64,000 nt of DNA from JAMXLO01 sp963850535 (GTDB lineage: Bacteria; Pseudomonadota; Alphaproteobacteria; Acetobacterales; Acetobacteraceae), in assembly GCA_963850535.1 (NCBI GenBank), contig CAWKMC010000060.1, forward strand, positions 37,772 to 101,771, read 5' to 3'. Position numbers and translations under genes: made by a program. Below the pieces are notes generated by a model. The model was given only the letters and a program-made list of their open reading frames with translations, did no database searches and was not told the DNA's origin. Shown in pieces: positions 1-10,254 of the stretch; the stretch's first letter is position 1; each line of letters opens with the position of its first letter.

Positions 1-818
1 CGGCGTTCGATCCGGGCGATCGGATCGCGCTGACCTCGCCGTTCTATCCCCCCTACGTCAACATTCTCACCGCACTCGGCATGCAGCCAGTCATCCTGGA
101 GGCGGGGCCCGACTCCCGCTTTCAGCCCAACGTCGCGATGCTGCAAAAGCTTGATCCGCCGCCCGATGGGCTGATCGTCGCCAGCCCGTGCAATCCCGCC
201 GGTACGATGCTGCATCGCGACGAGCTTGCTGCCATCGCCGCCTGGTGCGATGGCGCCGGTGTGCGACTGATCAGCGACGAGATCTACCATGGGCTGAACT
301 ACGACAGCCCGATCACCACCGCCGCATCCCTTGGCAGCAGCGCGGTGGTGGTCAACAGCTTCTCCAAGTACTTCTCGATGACCGGCTGGCGAATCGGCTG
401 GCTGATATTGCCCGACGACCTCGTGCGTCCAGTCGAACGTCTCGCGCAGAACCTGTTCATCAGCGCGCCGCATATTTCCCAGGTGGCAGCCGAGGCGGCA
501 TTCGATTGCCACGCTGAACTGGCAGAGAACGTCGCGCGGTATCGCCGCTCGCGCGATCATCTGCTGCGCGCCTTGCCCGAAGCCGGCTTCGACCGCCTGT
601 CACCGGCGGAGGGTGCCTTTTACCTGTTCGCCGACATTACCCGACGCTCGAACGACAGCGTCGCATTCTGTGCCCGGATGTTGGCGGAAGTCGGCGTTGC
701 GGTGACGCCTGGCGTCGATTTCGACCACGGTCGTGGCAACCGGTTCCTGCGTTTCTCATACTGCGGTCCCGAGGCAGACATGCGCGAGGCCGTCGCGCGG
801 CTGAGCGCATGGCGCTAG
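1..818 (+). CDS. Pyridoxal-phosphate aminotransferase, class I/II (5' end cut by window)
   Basis: Aspartate-aminotransferase-fold enzyme that moves an amino group between an amino acid and a 2-oxoacid using PLP. The frame is open from base 3, upstream of the first ATG at 81 (FDPGDRIALTSPFYPPY), so the N-terminus lies outside the window. Visible landmarks are the substrate/PLP region SPCNPAGT, the cofactor-ring aspartate in SDEIYHGL, and the PLP lysine in NSFSKYFSMTGWRIGW. The C-terminal substrate arginine region is FLRFSYCG. The exact substrate cannot be told from the sequence. The stop falls 26 bases before tadA, so the two may be co-transcribed. Confidence 0.9.
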   Translation, partial: AFDPGDRIALTSPFYPPYVNILTALGMQPVILEAGPDSRFQPNVAMLQKLDPPPDGLIVASPCNPAGTMLHRDELAAIAAWCDGAGVRLISDEIYHGLNYDSPITTAASLGSSAVVVNSFSKYFSMTGWRIGWLILPDDLVRPVERLAQNLFISAPHISQVAAEAAFDCHAELAENVARYRRSRDHLLRALPEAGFDRLSPAEGAFYLFADITRRSNDSVAFCARMLAEVGVAVTPGVDFDHGRGNRFLRFSYCGPEADMREAVARLSAWR

Positions 819-844
819 ATGTGGGCTCCCACGGGTTGAAACAA

Positions 845-1306
845 ATGCTCTCCGACGCCTCACAACCAGCGCCGATGGCGATCGCGCTGGCCGAAGCACG
901 CGCCGCTGCCGAACGCGGCGAGGTCCCGGTGGGCGCAGTTGTGCTGGACGCAGGCGGCGCGGTGCTGGCGCGTGCAGGGAACGAAGTGGAGGCGCGGCAC
1001 GATGCCTCTGCACACGCAGAGCTGCTGGCCCTGCGTGCAGCCGCGGCCGTGCGCAAGGCGGTGCGACTGCCAGACTGCGAACTGGTCGTCACCCTCGAAC
1101 CCTGCCCAATGTGCGCACAGGCGGCGAGCTTCTTCCGCGTGCGGCGGCTGGTGTTTGGCGCGTATGATCCGAAGGGAGGTGGCATCGAGCACGGTGCGCG
1201 GGTGTTCGCTGCCTCCTCATGCCTATGGCGTCCGGAAGTGGTTGGCGGCGTGCGCGAAGCAGAGGCAACCGCTTTGCTGCGGGCGTTCTTTGCCGAGAGG
1301 AGATAG
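845..1306 (+). CDS. tadA: tRNA adenosine(34) deaminase / nucleoside deaminase
   Basis: Zinc-dependent cytidine-deaminase-fold enzyme. In TadA it converts A34 to inosine in tRNA-Arg(ACG), allowing one tRNA to read several codons. The zinc and proton-shuttle motif HAE is present (SAHAELLAL), as is the second zinc motif PCPMC (EPCPMCAQA). The length of about 153 residues fits the family. I chose the ATG at 845 because an earlier in-frame ATG at 809 lies inside the preceding aminotransferase. Related guanine deaminases share these motifs, so the tRNA substrate is likely but not proven. Confidence 0.85.
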   Translation: MLSDASQPAPMAIALAEARAAAERGEVPVGAVVLDAGGAVLARAGNEVEARHDASAHAELLALRAAAAVRKAVRLPDCELVVTLEPCPMCAQAASFFRVRRLVFGAYDPKGGGIEHGARVFAASSCLWRPEVVGGVREAEATALLRAFFAERR

Positions 1307-1353
1307 CAGGGCACCGCCACGCGGGTTACCTGCTGCTCCGATGGGAGGCGGAC

Positions 1354-2457
1354 ATGGGTCTTGCTCCGAACCAATTGCGCCTGGCGACTTTCGCCACCAT
1401 CGTCGGCGCCACGACGATCGCTGCGGCGGCAGACCTGCCACAGCGCCACCTGTATGCAGTCAACCAGTCGGCGGCCAATCGAGGCTCGATTTCAGTTTAC
1501 GATATCGACGCGGGTCATCGGCTGCTGCAGACAATCCACACGGTTCCGAATGTGGAAGATGTCCGCGGTGTGGCGGGCAGCGCCGCTACTGGCCTGCTCT
1601 ACGTCACTTACCGCGATGTATCGGGCAACGGCATGTTGTATTGCCTGGACGTCAACCGAGCCACAGTGCTTTGGAACAAGAAGATCCTTCCTGGCGTCGA
1701 TCGGTTGGCTAGCGATCCGGACGGACAGTTCTTGTATGTTCCGACCTGGGAGGGTGACACCGCCGATTACATCCAGGTCCTGGATGGCAAGACGGGCGAC
1801 CTGATCAGAAGAGTGTACTTCTCCAGCCGCTCGCATGACACACAATACCCTTTGCCCGGGCCGGTATTTCAGACAACCAAGGCGGACGATGGCACGGGGA
1901 ACTACCTGTACCTGGTAGACCCTCGGACCTACGAAGTGTCCCGCATCGGCCCGTACTTGGGCATACTGGGGCCTTATGCCGTCGACGGTTCAGGCAGTTA
2001 TGTCGTCAACAATGTGACCACACTGTGGGGAATGCAGGTCGCCAACCTAAAGACTGGCGCGATCATCACTGCTGAACTTCCCGAACATCCGCCGCACGCC
2101 GCGGGACTGATGCACGGGATTGGCTGGACACCTGATCAGCGGGAAGTGTGGCAGAGTGGTGAAGGCGCAGACCCACATGTCTATGTTTGGGATATGCAGA
2201 AACCAATGGCCCCGGTCCTGCAGACCCAATTGACTTTGCGAAGCGGCCAAGGGTCGCACTGGCTGACCTTCGATATCAAAGGTGACTACGCCTACGTCGC
2301 GCCGCAGAAGAACAGTGGCGACGGAACCGAGATCTTTGACGCCAAGACCCACCGCTCTGTTGGCGTAATTGGTTCATCCGAAGACATGTTGGAGGTCGAT
2401 TTCGCCAACGGCCGCGTTACGCGGATGGGCGATCAATACGGCATTGGCCGGCACTGA
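1354..2457 (+). CDS. Exported beta-propeller protein (YVTN/PQQ-like)
   Basis: A secreted protein of about 367 residues with repeated blades. The start at 1354 follows a GGGAGGCG Shine-Dalgarno and gives a classical signal peptide (hydrophobic stretch FATIVGATTIAAAADLP) with likely cleavage after AAA. The rest has propeller-like repeats (GLLYVTYRD, DGQFLYVPTWEG, GNYLYLVDPRTY, GDYAYVAPQ), each pairing a 'what is displayed' strand with a YV strand. Such folds act as periplasmic ligand-binding or scaffold domains and sometimes as lactonases. No catalytic residues could be identified, so the function is unknown. It stands between tadA and a transporter on the same strand. Confidence 0.7.
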   Translation: MGLAPNQLRLATFATIVGATTIAAAADLPQRHLYAVNQSAANRGSISVYDIDAGHRLLQTIHTVPNVEDVRGVAGSAATGLLYVTYRDVSGNGMLYCLDVNRATVLWNKKILPGVDRLASDPDGQFLYVPTWEGDTADYIQVLDGKTGDLIRRVYFSSRSHDTQYPLPGPVFQTTKADDGTGNYLYLVDPRTYEVSRIGPYLGILGPYAVDGSGSYVVNNVTTLWGMQVANLKTGAIITAELPEHPPHAAGLMHGIGWTPDQREVWQSGEGADPHVYVWDMQKPMAPVLQTQLTLRSGQGSHWLTFDIKGDYAYVAPQKNSGDGTEIFDAKTHRSVGVIGSSEDMLEVDFANGRVTRMGDQYGIGRH

Positions 2458-2472
2458 GCCTGGGCTGAGCAA

Positions 2473-2691
2473 CTACCGAGCCTGGCAGGCGGTCGGGCGC
2501 GCTCGTGTCCGCCGTGCCGGGGATACCTTGCAGTCGTCCAGCCGTTGCTCATCGGAGGCCTTGTCGGTCAGACGTTCCTTCGCGGTCCGGGCTGGTGCAG
2601 ACATCTCAGCCCGACCATTGCTGTCGACCGGGACCACTGTCGGGTTGGACGCAAATGTCGCGATGATGAGGCCGACCGCGATGGGCTGCAT
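2473..2691 (-). CDS. Small exported hypothetical protein
   Basis: A 72-residue frame on the minus strand between two plus-strand genes. The ATG at 2691 has a good Shine-Dalgarno (AGGAG, six bases upstream). The product begins with a hydrophobic signal-like stretch (IAVGLIIATFAS) and continues with a charged middle (RLTDKASDEQRLDDCKV) and a basic, proline/cysteine tail. From memory, the 'LSDKASDEQRVDNC' style motif occurs in small conserved hypothetical proteins of alphaproteobacteria; I could not search this. The role is unknown. The longer in-frame extension to 2865 looks non-coding and overlaps the leader of the next gene. Confidence 0.5.
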   Translation of the reverse strand: MQPIAVGLIIATFASNPTVVPVDSNGRAEMSAPARTAKERLTDKASDEQRLDDCKVSPARRTRARPTACQAR

Positions 2692-2843
2692 GGGCAACTC
2701 CTGCCGGGCCGCCGAGCCTGTCATGTCCCGACCTGCGCAGACAATCCGTTTCGTGCGGCAATTCACGGCAAATCTTGCTGACCAAGGAACTCGCGTCCGG
2801 GGCACGCGCTTCTGGGCCTGGCAGATTCGCTGGGAGGTCCAGG

Positions 2844-4262
2844 TTGCACACGGGCGAGATAACAACCGATATACCGGCCAGAATGGACCGACTGCCCTGG
2901 AGCCGGTTTCACCTGCTCGTGGTTACGGCGCTCGGGATCACCTGGGTCCTGGATGGCCTGGAAGTCACCATCGTTGGCTCGATTGGCCCTATCCTGCACA
3001 GCCCACAAACTCTTGGCCTCTCGGATCAGCAGATCGGCAGTATCGCCACCAGCTATGTTGCGGGTGCGGTGGCTGGTGCACTGGTGTTCGGATGGCTCAC
3101 CGACCGCTTCGGAAGACGGTTGATATTCAACGTCACGTTGGGGATCTACCTGCTCGGCGTGCTTCTCAGTGCATTCTCCTGGAACTTCTGGAGCTTTGCA
3201 GCATTCCGCTGCATCACCGGCCTCGGGATTGGCGGTGAATATGCAGCGATCAATTCGGCAATCGATGAACTGATCCCTGCCCGGTTGCGAGGACGCATCG
3301 ACCTCTTCGTGAATGGCAGCTACTGGGCAGGTGCGGCGTTTGGCGCGGCGGGATCGCTGCTGCTGCTTTCCGGTCGGTGGGTCGGGATCGATCTTGGCTG
3401 GCGATTGGGCTTCGGCATTGGCGCGGCACTGGGCGGCATCATTCTGTTTCTTCGCCGTTACGTGCCTGAAAGCCCGCGTTGGCAGGTCACCCATGGCCGG
3501 GACCGCGAAGCCAAGGAAACGACCAACGACATAGAGCGTAAGGTGGGCGGAACGCTGCCGCCGCCGAAGGGGACCCTGAAGGTGCATCCACGCCGGGTCT
3601 TTGGCTTTGGATTGATCCTGCGTGCCATGTTGCATCAAAACCGGGCGCGCAGCGTTCTGGCTCTGGTATTGATGACCGCACAGTCCTTTCTGTTCAATGC
3701 GGTGTTCTTTACCTACGGGCTCGTCTTGTCGAAGTTCTATCATATCCCTGATGCGAGGATTGGCGCGTATATGCTACCGCTCGCTGCTGGGAACTTGCTT
3801 GGCCCAATGCTATTGGGGCGGCTGTTCGACACTGTCGGACGCAAACGCATGATCACGGCGACATACGGGCTGTCCGGGCTCCTCCTGTTCGCTGTTGCTG
3901 GACTATTTGGCGCGGGAATACTCACCGCCTGGACGCAGACCGCATGCTGGATAGCAATATTCTTCATCGCGTCGGCAGCAGCAAGCTCCGCCTACCTGAC
4001 TGCCAGCGAGATCTTTCCGCTGGAGACGCGCGCGATGGCGATCGCTCTCTTCTATGCTCTTGGCACCTTGCTCGGCGGCGTGACTGCTCCATTCTTGTTC
4101 GGGCAGCTCATCGGTACCGGGAAGGAATGGATCGTTGCCGGAGGCTACGCTATTGCGGCGGCGCTGATGGTTGGCGCGGCAGTATGCGAGTCCATTCTCG
4201 GCGTGGAAGCGGCGGGAAAATCGCTGGAGGATGTTGCTCCGCCGCTATCGAGCGCCGCATAG
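2844..4262 (+). CDS. MFS transporter (sugar/organic-acid porter-like)
   Basis: Twelve-helix major-facilitator carrier in the inner membrane. The cytoplasmic loop signature between helices 2 and 3 is intact (GWLTDRFGRRLIFN), and the second-half equivalent is GRLFDTVGRKRM. The N-terminus has the motif WVLDGLEVTIVGSIG seen in family members that carry aromatic or organic acids. The likely start is the TTG at 2844, because GGGAGG lies seven bases ahead of it; the first ATG at 2883 has no such site and would cut the short cytosolic leader. The substrate is unknown; catabolic neighbours suggest an organic acid. Confidence 0.85.
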   Translation: MHTGEITTDIPARMDRLPWSRFHLLVVTALGITWVLDGLEVTIVGSIGPILHSPQTLGLSDQQIGSIATSYVAGAVAGALVFGWLTDRFGRRLIFNVTLGIYLLGVLLSAFSWNFWSFAAFRCITGLGIGGEYAAINSAIDELIPARLRGRIDLFVNGSYWAGAAFGAAGSLLLLSGRWVGIDLGWRLGFGIGAALGGIILFLRRYVPESPRWQVTHGRDREAKETTNDIERKVGGTLPPPKGTLKVHPRRVFGFGLILRAMLHQNRARSVLALVLMTAQSFLFNAVFFTYGLVLSKFYHIPDARIGAYMLPLAAGNLLGPMLLGRLFDTVGRKRMITATYGLSGLLLFAVAGLFGAGILTAWTQTACWIAIFFIASAAASSAYLTASEIFPLETRAMAIALFYALGTLLGGVTAPFLFGQLIGTGKEWIVAGGYAIAAALMVGAAVCESILGVEAAGKSLEDVAPPLSSAA

Positions 4263-4265
4263 CCA

Positions 4266-5319
4266 TCATCCGCCGGACAATCCAGGCGCAACCTGGCGCA
4301 TGAACAAAGTCAGGCTCTGCGCCACCTGATCGTAGCTCATTGGGCCAAGCCGGAATTGAATGATCACACCGCCGACGCCGATTGCCGCCAGCTGCGCCAG
4401 CTTCTCCGCCACCGTCGCCGGTGAGCCATAGATCAGCGAATGCTCCACCACCGTGCGCGCCGCAGGTGCTGTTCCAGGCGGTGGCATCGGCACGATGGAG
4501 ACGCCCTGTTCCTCGTAAACGCGCTGTCGCATTGCGCTCCGATTTTCGTGCATCGCCTCGAACGCCGGGACAGCGATGCGCTCCGCTTCGGCATCCGTCT
4601 CCGCGACAAACACGTTGCGCCAGACCCAGCACTGCTCGACGTTGCGCGTCACTGCCGCTTCATCGAAGCCAAGTTCGCGCAGAGTTTGGCGATACAGCTC
4701 CATGCGATGCCGCGTCACCTCGTTCGACTGGACATTCATCATGAACGGACGACCTTGTCGTGCGATGTGCAGCATGCCCTCTTCGCTGGAAGCCGAGCGG
4801 ATCACAAAGGGATGCGGTTGGGTGAATGGCCGTGGCCGCAACATCGGCAGCTTGATGTCCCAGAACTCGACCGTGATGCTCGAAACTCTCCCCGCGCCAT
4901 GCCTGAAACATGATGGCCTCGGCCTCCTCGAAGCGCGCCTGCGCCTCGGTGTGGTCGAGCCCGTAGCCCTGATAGTCGTAGATATTGTACGCGGTGCCGC
5001 GGCCAAGCCCGACGATCAGCCGTCCTTTGCTGATGTTGTCGATCAGCGCCAGTTGCTCGGCCATTCGTATGGGATGATGCAGCGACATCTGCGCCACCGC
5101 GAAGCCGATCTTTGCCCGCTTCGTGGCAATTGCCAGCGCGGCCGCGAAGCTGACTGGATCGACATAGGCGCAGATGCCGTCGAAATGGTGTTCGGCGAGC
5201 CAGATCACCTCGAAGCCAAGCTCATCGGACAGCCGCGCCTCGCGTAGCGTCTCATCGATCACCCGGCCGTCGTCGGCAGGGTCACGGCTTTCCGGAAACA
5301 GGAAATTGCTGAACTTCAC
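4266..5319 (-). pseudogene. LLM-class flavin-dependent oxidoreductase, one frameshift
   Basis: Bacterial-luciferase-like (TIM-barrel) flavin monooxygenase. The first 150 residues read from a GTG at 5319, with GAAGGAG six bases upstream (EVIWLAEHHFDG, then GLGRGTAYN). The frame then breaks near 4868-4872, and the rest (EFWDIKLPMLRPRPF ... GSPATVAEKLAQL ... GPMSYDQVAQSL) continues in another frame to 4266. Inserting one base after the HHGR codons restores a full-length protein of about 350 residues, so a sequencing indel is as likely as a mutation. It lies just behind the ABC binding-protein gene, suggesting that an imported compound is oxidised by it. Confidence 0.85.
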
Positions 5320-5330
5320 GCACGGCTCCT

Positions 5331-6562
5331 TCAGGCTTCGGGGGCCGCACCAACATACTTGAACTGGTGCACGACATCGCCGATCGGATGGCTCTGGTCG
5401 TAATTGACCTGGAAGATCGACACCACTTTCGATTTCATATCGCCGTTGGCATCGAACGAGATGTCGCCTTGCAGGGTCTTCAAATTGGTCGATTGGATGG
5501 CATCGCGGATATTGGCGCGATTGACCGGCTTGCCCGCCTTCGCCACGCGCTCAATCGCATCGAAGATAACCTGTGTCGCGTCATAGTAAGTGATTGAATA
5601 GTCTGCGGGCTGCTTGCCCATCTTGGCGACGAACCGCTCCACCCACGGCCTGACGCTCGGCTCGTCCAGCACATGCGCGGCGGCCGATGTGGCGTACCAG
5701 CCTTGCACCGCGGGCACGCCGCCGCCGGTGAGCATGTCGGGCGTGTGCACACCGTCGCCGCCGCCCTTCACAATGTCCGGCAAGATATCGTACGACTGCT
5801 TGACCACCTTGGCACCTGCCAGCGGATCACCGCCGTAATACAGCGCCTGCGTTCCTAAGCTCTTCGCCTTGGTCAGGATGGCGGTGTAGTCGGCATTCAA
5901 CGGGTCCAGCCGGTCACGGATCAGCACCGTCATGCCCTTCTTCGCCGCCTGTCGCGCAAACGCATCTGCCATGCCGACGCCGTATGCACCGCTGTCATCC
6001 AGCACAACGACCTTCTGGATCTTCAGCGTCTCGCTGAAGTAGTTGGCCAGATTGGGGCCCTGATAGGCATCTGTGGTGACGGTGCGGAAAAAGATCGGCG
6101 GTCCGGCGGGATGATAGATCGTCGCGAACTTCGGATCGGTGAGATCGGGATTGGTCGCACTGCCGCTGATCGTCGCCATGCCGCCTTGGCTGTAGATCGG
6201 GCTCGCGGCTTTCGCCGAACCACTGTTCAGCGGCCCCACTGCCGCAATCACCGACGCGATCCTGCAGCAGCTTACGCGCATTGGTTGCTGCCAGCGCCGG
6301 ATCATACTGGCCGGTCGTCGGTGATGCATCGTCGAAGCTGACATCGTGCAGCCGGTACCCGGCGACGCCGCCCTTCTCGTTCGCCTCGGCGATGGCGAAC
6401 AGCACAGCATCTCGGACCTGTCCGGCCTGCAATGCGAGCGTGCCGGTAAGCGGGAAGGTCATGCCAATGGCGAGCTCCTTTTGCTGCGCCTGCACGGTGC
6501 GTATGATCGTAGGCGCCAGAGCCAAGCAAGGCGATCGCAGTCCGACGCGAGATGTTCCCCAT
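5331..6562 (-). pseudogene. ABC transporter substrate-binding protein (branched-chain amino acid type), two frameshifts
   Basis: Periplasmic binding protein of the LivJ/Peripla_BP_6 group, which delivers amino-acid-like or aromatic ligands to an ABC permease. The start at 6562 gives a twin-arginine-like signal peptide (MGNISRRTAIALLG). The frame breaks near 6520 within the signal peptide and again near 6255-6265, after NARKLLQD. The three pieces together give the family pattern: IGMTFPLTG, VIAAVGPLNSG, VVVLDDSGAYGVGMAD, ALYYGGDPLAGA and a C-terminal KVVSIFQVNYDQS. No permease or ATPase genes are next to it, so it must share a transporter encoded elsewhere. It is 11 bases upstream of the flavin oxidoreductase. 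Confidence 0.85.
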
Positions 6563-6685
6563 CGTTGAAGCCCCTCTTTCCTGTCTTTGCATTATAGCAG
6601 CATTGGTCGCAGCACGGCCATGCGCGGCTTTCCAATCCGCAGGCACCATGGTACAGACCGGCGATACCGACACGGGAACCTGCCG

Positions 6686-8200
6686 ATGAACGACGTGAAC
6701 ACCGGCGTGCTGAAGACGCGCGTGATCGAGTTGGTGAATGAACACGCGAAGCTCGCGCAGGTGATCAACGACAGCCTGTTCTCGTTCGGCGAGTTGGGTT
6801 TCCATGAGGTCGAGACGTCGAATTACCTGACCGCCACGCTGGAGCGCCACGGCTTCAAGGTGCAACGTGGCGTCGCCGGGATGCCGACCGGCTGGGTCGC
6901 GCGCTGGGGCTCCGGCGGACCGGTGATTGCACTCGGCAGCGACACCGATGCGCTGCCGAATGTGTCGCAGAAGCCTGGCGTTGCCTATCACGAGCCGCTG
7001 GTGGAAGGCGGACCCGGCCACGGCGAGGGCCACAATTCCGGCCAGGCGGTCAACATTGCGGCGGCGCTCGCGCTGAAGGAGCTGATGCAGAATGAAGGCC
7101 TTCCCGGCACGCTGGTGCTATGGCCTGGGATTGCCGAAGAGCTGCTGGCCGGCAAAGCGTTCCAGGTGCGCGACGGCCTGTTCAACGATGTCGATGCGGT
7201 GCTGTTCACCCATGTCGGCGCACAATCTGGAAACCGGCTGGGGCGAGGTGCGTGGCGCCGGTGGTCTGATCTCCGTCGAATACGCGTTCCATGGCGCATC
7301 AGCGCACGCTGCTGCAGCACCATGGCGCGGACGCAGCGCGCTCGATGCCGTCGAACTGATGAACATGGGCTGGAACGTCCGCCGCGAGCATCTGCGGCCG
7401 GAGCAGCGCTCGCACTACATCATTACCTATGGCGGCGAGCAGCCGAACGTTGTGCCGGCGCTGGCCAAGGTCTGGTACTACATCCGCGAAACTGACGTGG
7501 AGAACGTGCGCAAGAACTTCGGCATCTGCAATCGCATTGCCGACGGTGCGGCGATGATGACGGATACCGAGGTGACCCGACGCATTCTCGGCGCATCCTG
7601 GCCACGGCACTATAATCGGGTGCTGGCGGAGACGTTGCAAAGCAATATCGAGCAGATTGGCGTGCCCGACTGGACCGAGGATGATGACGTCTTCGCCCGT
7701 GCCGTGCAGCGCGCGGCCGGCGGTGAGCCGGTGGGATTGACCAAGAAGTCTGCAGCGATCTCGACCAGCCCGTTCAGCCCCGGCACCGACGATATCGGCG
7801 ACGTGTCCTGGGTGGTGCCGACGGTGCAGCTGCGCTATCCCGCCAACATGCTCAACCTGCCGGGTCATCACTGGTCGAACGCCATGGCGATGGCGACCCC
7901 GATCGCGCACAAGGGCGTCGTCTGTGGTGCCAAGGTCGTCGCGGCGACGGTGCTGGACCTGCTGCTGCAGCCGGAACTGATCAGCGAGACGAAGCGCTAC
8001 TTCACCGAGGTGCAGACCAAGGACAAGCAATACGAGCCGTTCATCGGGCCGGACGACAAGCCGCCGATCGACCTCAATCAAACGGCGATGGACAAGTTTC
8101 GTCCGTCTGATGCGGCCATTCTACTACGACGCCGAGCAAATACGATACGTATCTGGAGCAGTTGGGCGTGAGCTATCCGCAACTGGAACGTCCGGCCTGA
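6686..8200 (+). pseudogene. M20-family amidohydrolase (AbgB-like), three frameshifts
   Basis: Metallopeptidase-fold amidohydrolase resembling p-aminobenzoyl-glutamate hydrolase subunit B. The metal region reads ALGSDTDALP and GHGEGHNSGQ. The frame breaks near 7225 (after AVLFTHVGA), near 8110 (after DKFRP) and near 8143. With those repaired, the C-terminus reads FYYDAEQ-YDTYLEQLGVSYPQLERP and stops at 8198-8200. The long dimerisation part (GGLISVEYAFHGASAHAAAAP) is intact. It is divergent from the binding-protein gene, with 123 bases between them. The likely reaction is hydrolysis of an N-acyl or amide bond in the cytoplasm. Sequencing indels are the simplest explanation for the breaks. Confidence 0.85.
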
Positions 8201-8217
8201 CGCTGGGGAGGAAAAGC

Positions 8218-9177
8218 ATGGCCATCATCGTTGGCAGCGGCGACTATCGCTACGAACAGATCGACAACTGGGCAAAGGTGCCGCCGGGCTGGTCGCTGCA
8301 TGAAGTCGGCGCGGTCGGCGTCGACAAGCAGGACAACGTCTATGTGTTCAATCGCGGCGAGCACCCGATGATGGTGTTCGATCGCGAAGGCAATTTTCTG
8401 CGTGCCTGGGGCGAGGGGCTGTTCCCGCGTGCGCATGGTCTGCACATGGCGCCGGACGACACGGTGTTCCTGACCGACGATGGCGATCATTCCGTGCGTC
8501 AATGTACATTGGATGGCAAGGTGCTATTGACCCTGGGGACGCCCGGCAAACCGGCGCCGTTCATGGGTGGACAGCCGTTCCATCGCTGCACGCACACCGC
8601 GCTGTCGCCCAAGGGCGAGATCTACGTGTCGGACGGTTACGGCAACGCGCGCGTGCACAAATACGCTCCTGACGGCAAGTGGCTGATGTCGTGGGGCAAG
8701 TCAGGAACCGAGCCGGGCCAGTTCAACCTGGTGCACAACATTTCCTGCGATCCCGATGGCTGGGTCTACGTCGCCGATCGCGAGAACCACCGCATTCAGG
8801 TGTTCGACGGCAACGGGCGCTATGAGGCGCAGTTCAACAATCTGCATCGCCCCTGCGGCATCTTCATGCCGTACTGCACCTGCCCCATCTGCTATGTCGG
8901 CGAACTCGGTCCGGCGACGCGCACCAATCGCAACTACCCAAATCTTGGCCCGCGCGTTTCGATCATCGATAACAAGGGCAACCTGCTGGCGCGCATCGGC
9001 GGGGAGCATCCAGGCACTGGTCCCACCGACTATATCGGTCCGCACGGGCTATGCGCGGATTCACACGGCGACATCTATATCGGCGAAGTGTCGCGCACGC
9101 TCTGGCCGCAATACTGGGCCGATCAGCCAGTCCCGGATGGTGTCCGTTGCCTGCGCAAGCTTCGCAAGATCAGTTGA
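8218..9177 (+). CDS. NHL-repeat six-bladed propeller protein
   Basis: A protein of about 319 residues built of NHL repeats, as in peptidyl-alpha-hydroxyglycine alpha-amidating lyase-like proteins. Repeats are visible as DKQDNVYVFNRGEHPMMVFD, APDDTVFLTDDGDHSVRQ, SPKGEIYVSDGYGNARVHKY, DPDGWVYVADRENHRIQVFD and DSHGDIYIGEVS. A cysteine-rich loop (PYCTCPICYVGEL) could bind a metal. There is no signal peptide. The start at 8218 follows GGGGAGG and is 17 bases after the M20 gene, so the two are probably one operon. The enzymatic role is unclear; it may be a lyase or lactonase for the same substrate. Confidence 0.8.
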   Translation: MAIIVGSGDYRYEQIDNWAKVPPGWSLHEVGAVGVDKQDNVYVFNRGEHPMMVFDREGNFLRAWGEGLFPRAHGLHMAPDDTVFLTDDGDHSVRQCTLDGKVLLTLGTPGKPAPFMGGQPFHRCTHTALSPKGEIYVSDGYGNARVHKYAPDGKWLMSWGKSGTEPGQFNLVHNISCDPDGWVYVADRENHRIQVFDGNGRYEAQFNNLHRPCGIFMPYCTCPICYVGELGPATRTNRNYPNLGPRVSIIDNKGNLLARIGGEHPGTGPTDYIGPHGLCADSHGDIYIGEVSRTLWPQYWADQPVPDGVRCLRKLRKIS

Positions 9178-9186
9178 GGTTTCGTC

Positions 9187-10254
9187 ATGTCGTATGAGCC
9201 GAAGCGGTTCGACTTCTCGATCCCGGTTCGCGTCAACCTGTCGTCGGATACGCAGACCAAGCCATCGCGCGGCATGAAGGAAGCGATGATGGCGGCAGAG
9301 GTGGGCGATGAGCAGATGGGCTCGGATCCGACCGTGTGGGAGTTGTGCGATCGCACCGCGGCACTGCTGGGCAAAGAGGCCGCGGTATTCCTGCCATCGG
9401 GCACGATGTGCAACCAGGTGGCGATTGCCACGCATTGCCGGCCCGGCGAGGAAATTCTGGCGCACGAATCCTCGCACATCCTGTCGAGCGAAGGCGGCGG
9501 CGCGGCGGCGATCGCCGGTGCATTGATCCTGGGCCTGAAGGGCGAGCGCGGCCAGTTCACGGCTGACACGCTGGAAGAGGCGATCCGCCCGGTGTCGCGC
9601 TATTCGCCGACCCAGCGGCTGGTCGAGGTGGAGCAGACCGCGAACCGCGGCGGTGGCGCGTGCTGGAGTGCCGATGCCTTGCATGCGGTGACCAAAGCCG
9701 CGCACAGGCATGGGCTTTCGACGCATATGGACGGCGCGCGGTTGATGAATGCCGCGGTGGCGTTGGGCGTGCCGGCAACCGACCTCACCGAGGGTTGCGA
9801 CTCCGTCTGGCTCGACTTTACCAAGGGTCTCGCAGCGCCACTGGGTGCGGTGCTTGCCGGATCGCGCGAGTTCATCGGCCAGGCGTGGCGCTGGAAGCAG
9901 CGGCTTGGCGGCTCGATGCGCCAGGGCGGCATGTGTGCCGCTGCATGTATCTACGCGCTGGAACACAATATCGACCGCCTGGCCGAGGACCATGCGAACG
10001 CCAAGGTGTTGGCGCGAGGCATGGCGCAGATTCCTGGGATCACCGTGGAGATACCGGAGACCAATCTGGTGTTCTTCGACACCGAAGGTACCGGCATGAC
10101 CGCCGATGCGTTCGCCGGCAAATTACGACAGGAGGGCGTGCTGGTCTCCACCTCTGGCAAGTATCGTGGCCGCGCCTGCCTGCATCTTGACGTGACTGCT
10201 GCCCAGGTGAACGAGGCGCTGTCGGTAATGAAGCAGGCGGTGAACGCGGCCTGA
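9187..10254 (+). CDS. ltaE: Low-specificity L-threonine aldolase-like PLP enzyme
   Basis: PLP-dependent aldolase that cleaves beta-hydroxy amino acids such as threonine to glycine and an aldehyde. Family signatures include NLSSDTQTKPSRGM near the N-terminus, GDEQMGSDPTVWEL, FLPSGTMCNQVA, the acid-containing MDGARLMNAAVAL, and the PLP-lysine region WLDFTKGLAAPLGAVLAG. The length of 355 residues is normal. It follows the NHL gene by 9 bases and overlaps trmO by one base (TGATG), so it sits in the same transcription unit. The true substrate may be another beta-hydroxy amino acid. Confidence 0.9.
   Translation: MSYEPKRFDFSIPVRVNLSSDTQTKPSRGMKEAMMAAEVGDEQMGSDPTVWELCDRTAALLGKEAAVFLPSGTMCNQVAIATHCRPGEEILAHESSHILSSEGGGAAAIAGALILGLKGERGQFTADTLEEAIRPVSRYSPTQRLVEVEQTANRGGGACWSADALHAVTKAAHRHGLSTHMDGARLMNAAVALGVPATDLTEGCDSVWLDFTKGLAAPLGAVLAGSREFIGQAWRWKQRLGGSMRQGGMCAAACIYALEHNIDRLAEDHANAKVLARGMAQIPGITVEIPETNLVFFDTEGTGMTADAFAGKLRQEGVLVSTSGKYRGRACLHLDVTAAQVNEALSVMKQAVNAA

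Noticed and set aside
637..1449. 270-codon minus-strand frame across the aminotransferase and tadA genes
   Set aside because: Ser/Arg/Ala-rich shadow opposite well-recognised plus-strand genes; no motif or ribosome site.
2763..3743. 326-codon minus-strand frame
   Set aside because: Antisense to the MFS gene; His/Arg/Gln-rich composition typical of reverse-complement shadows.
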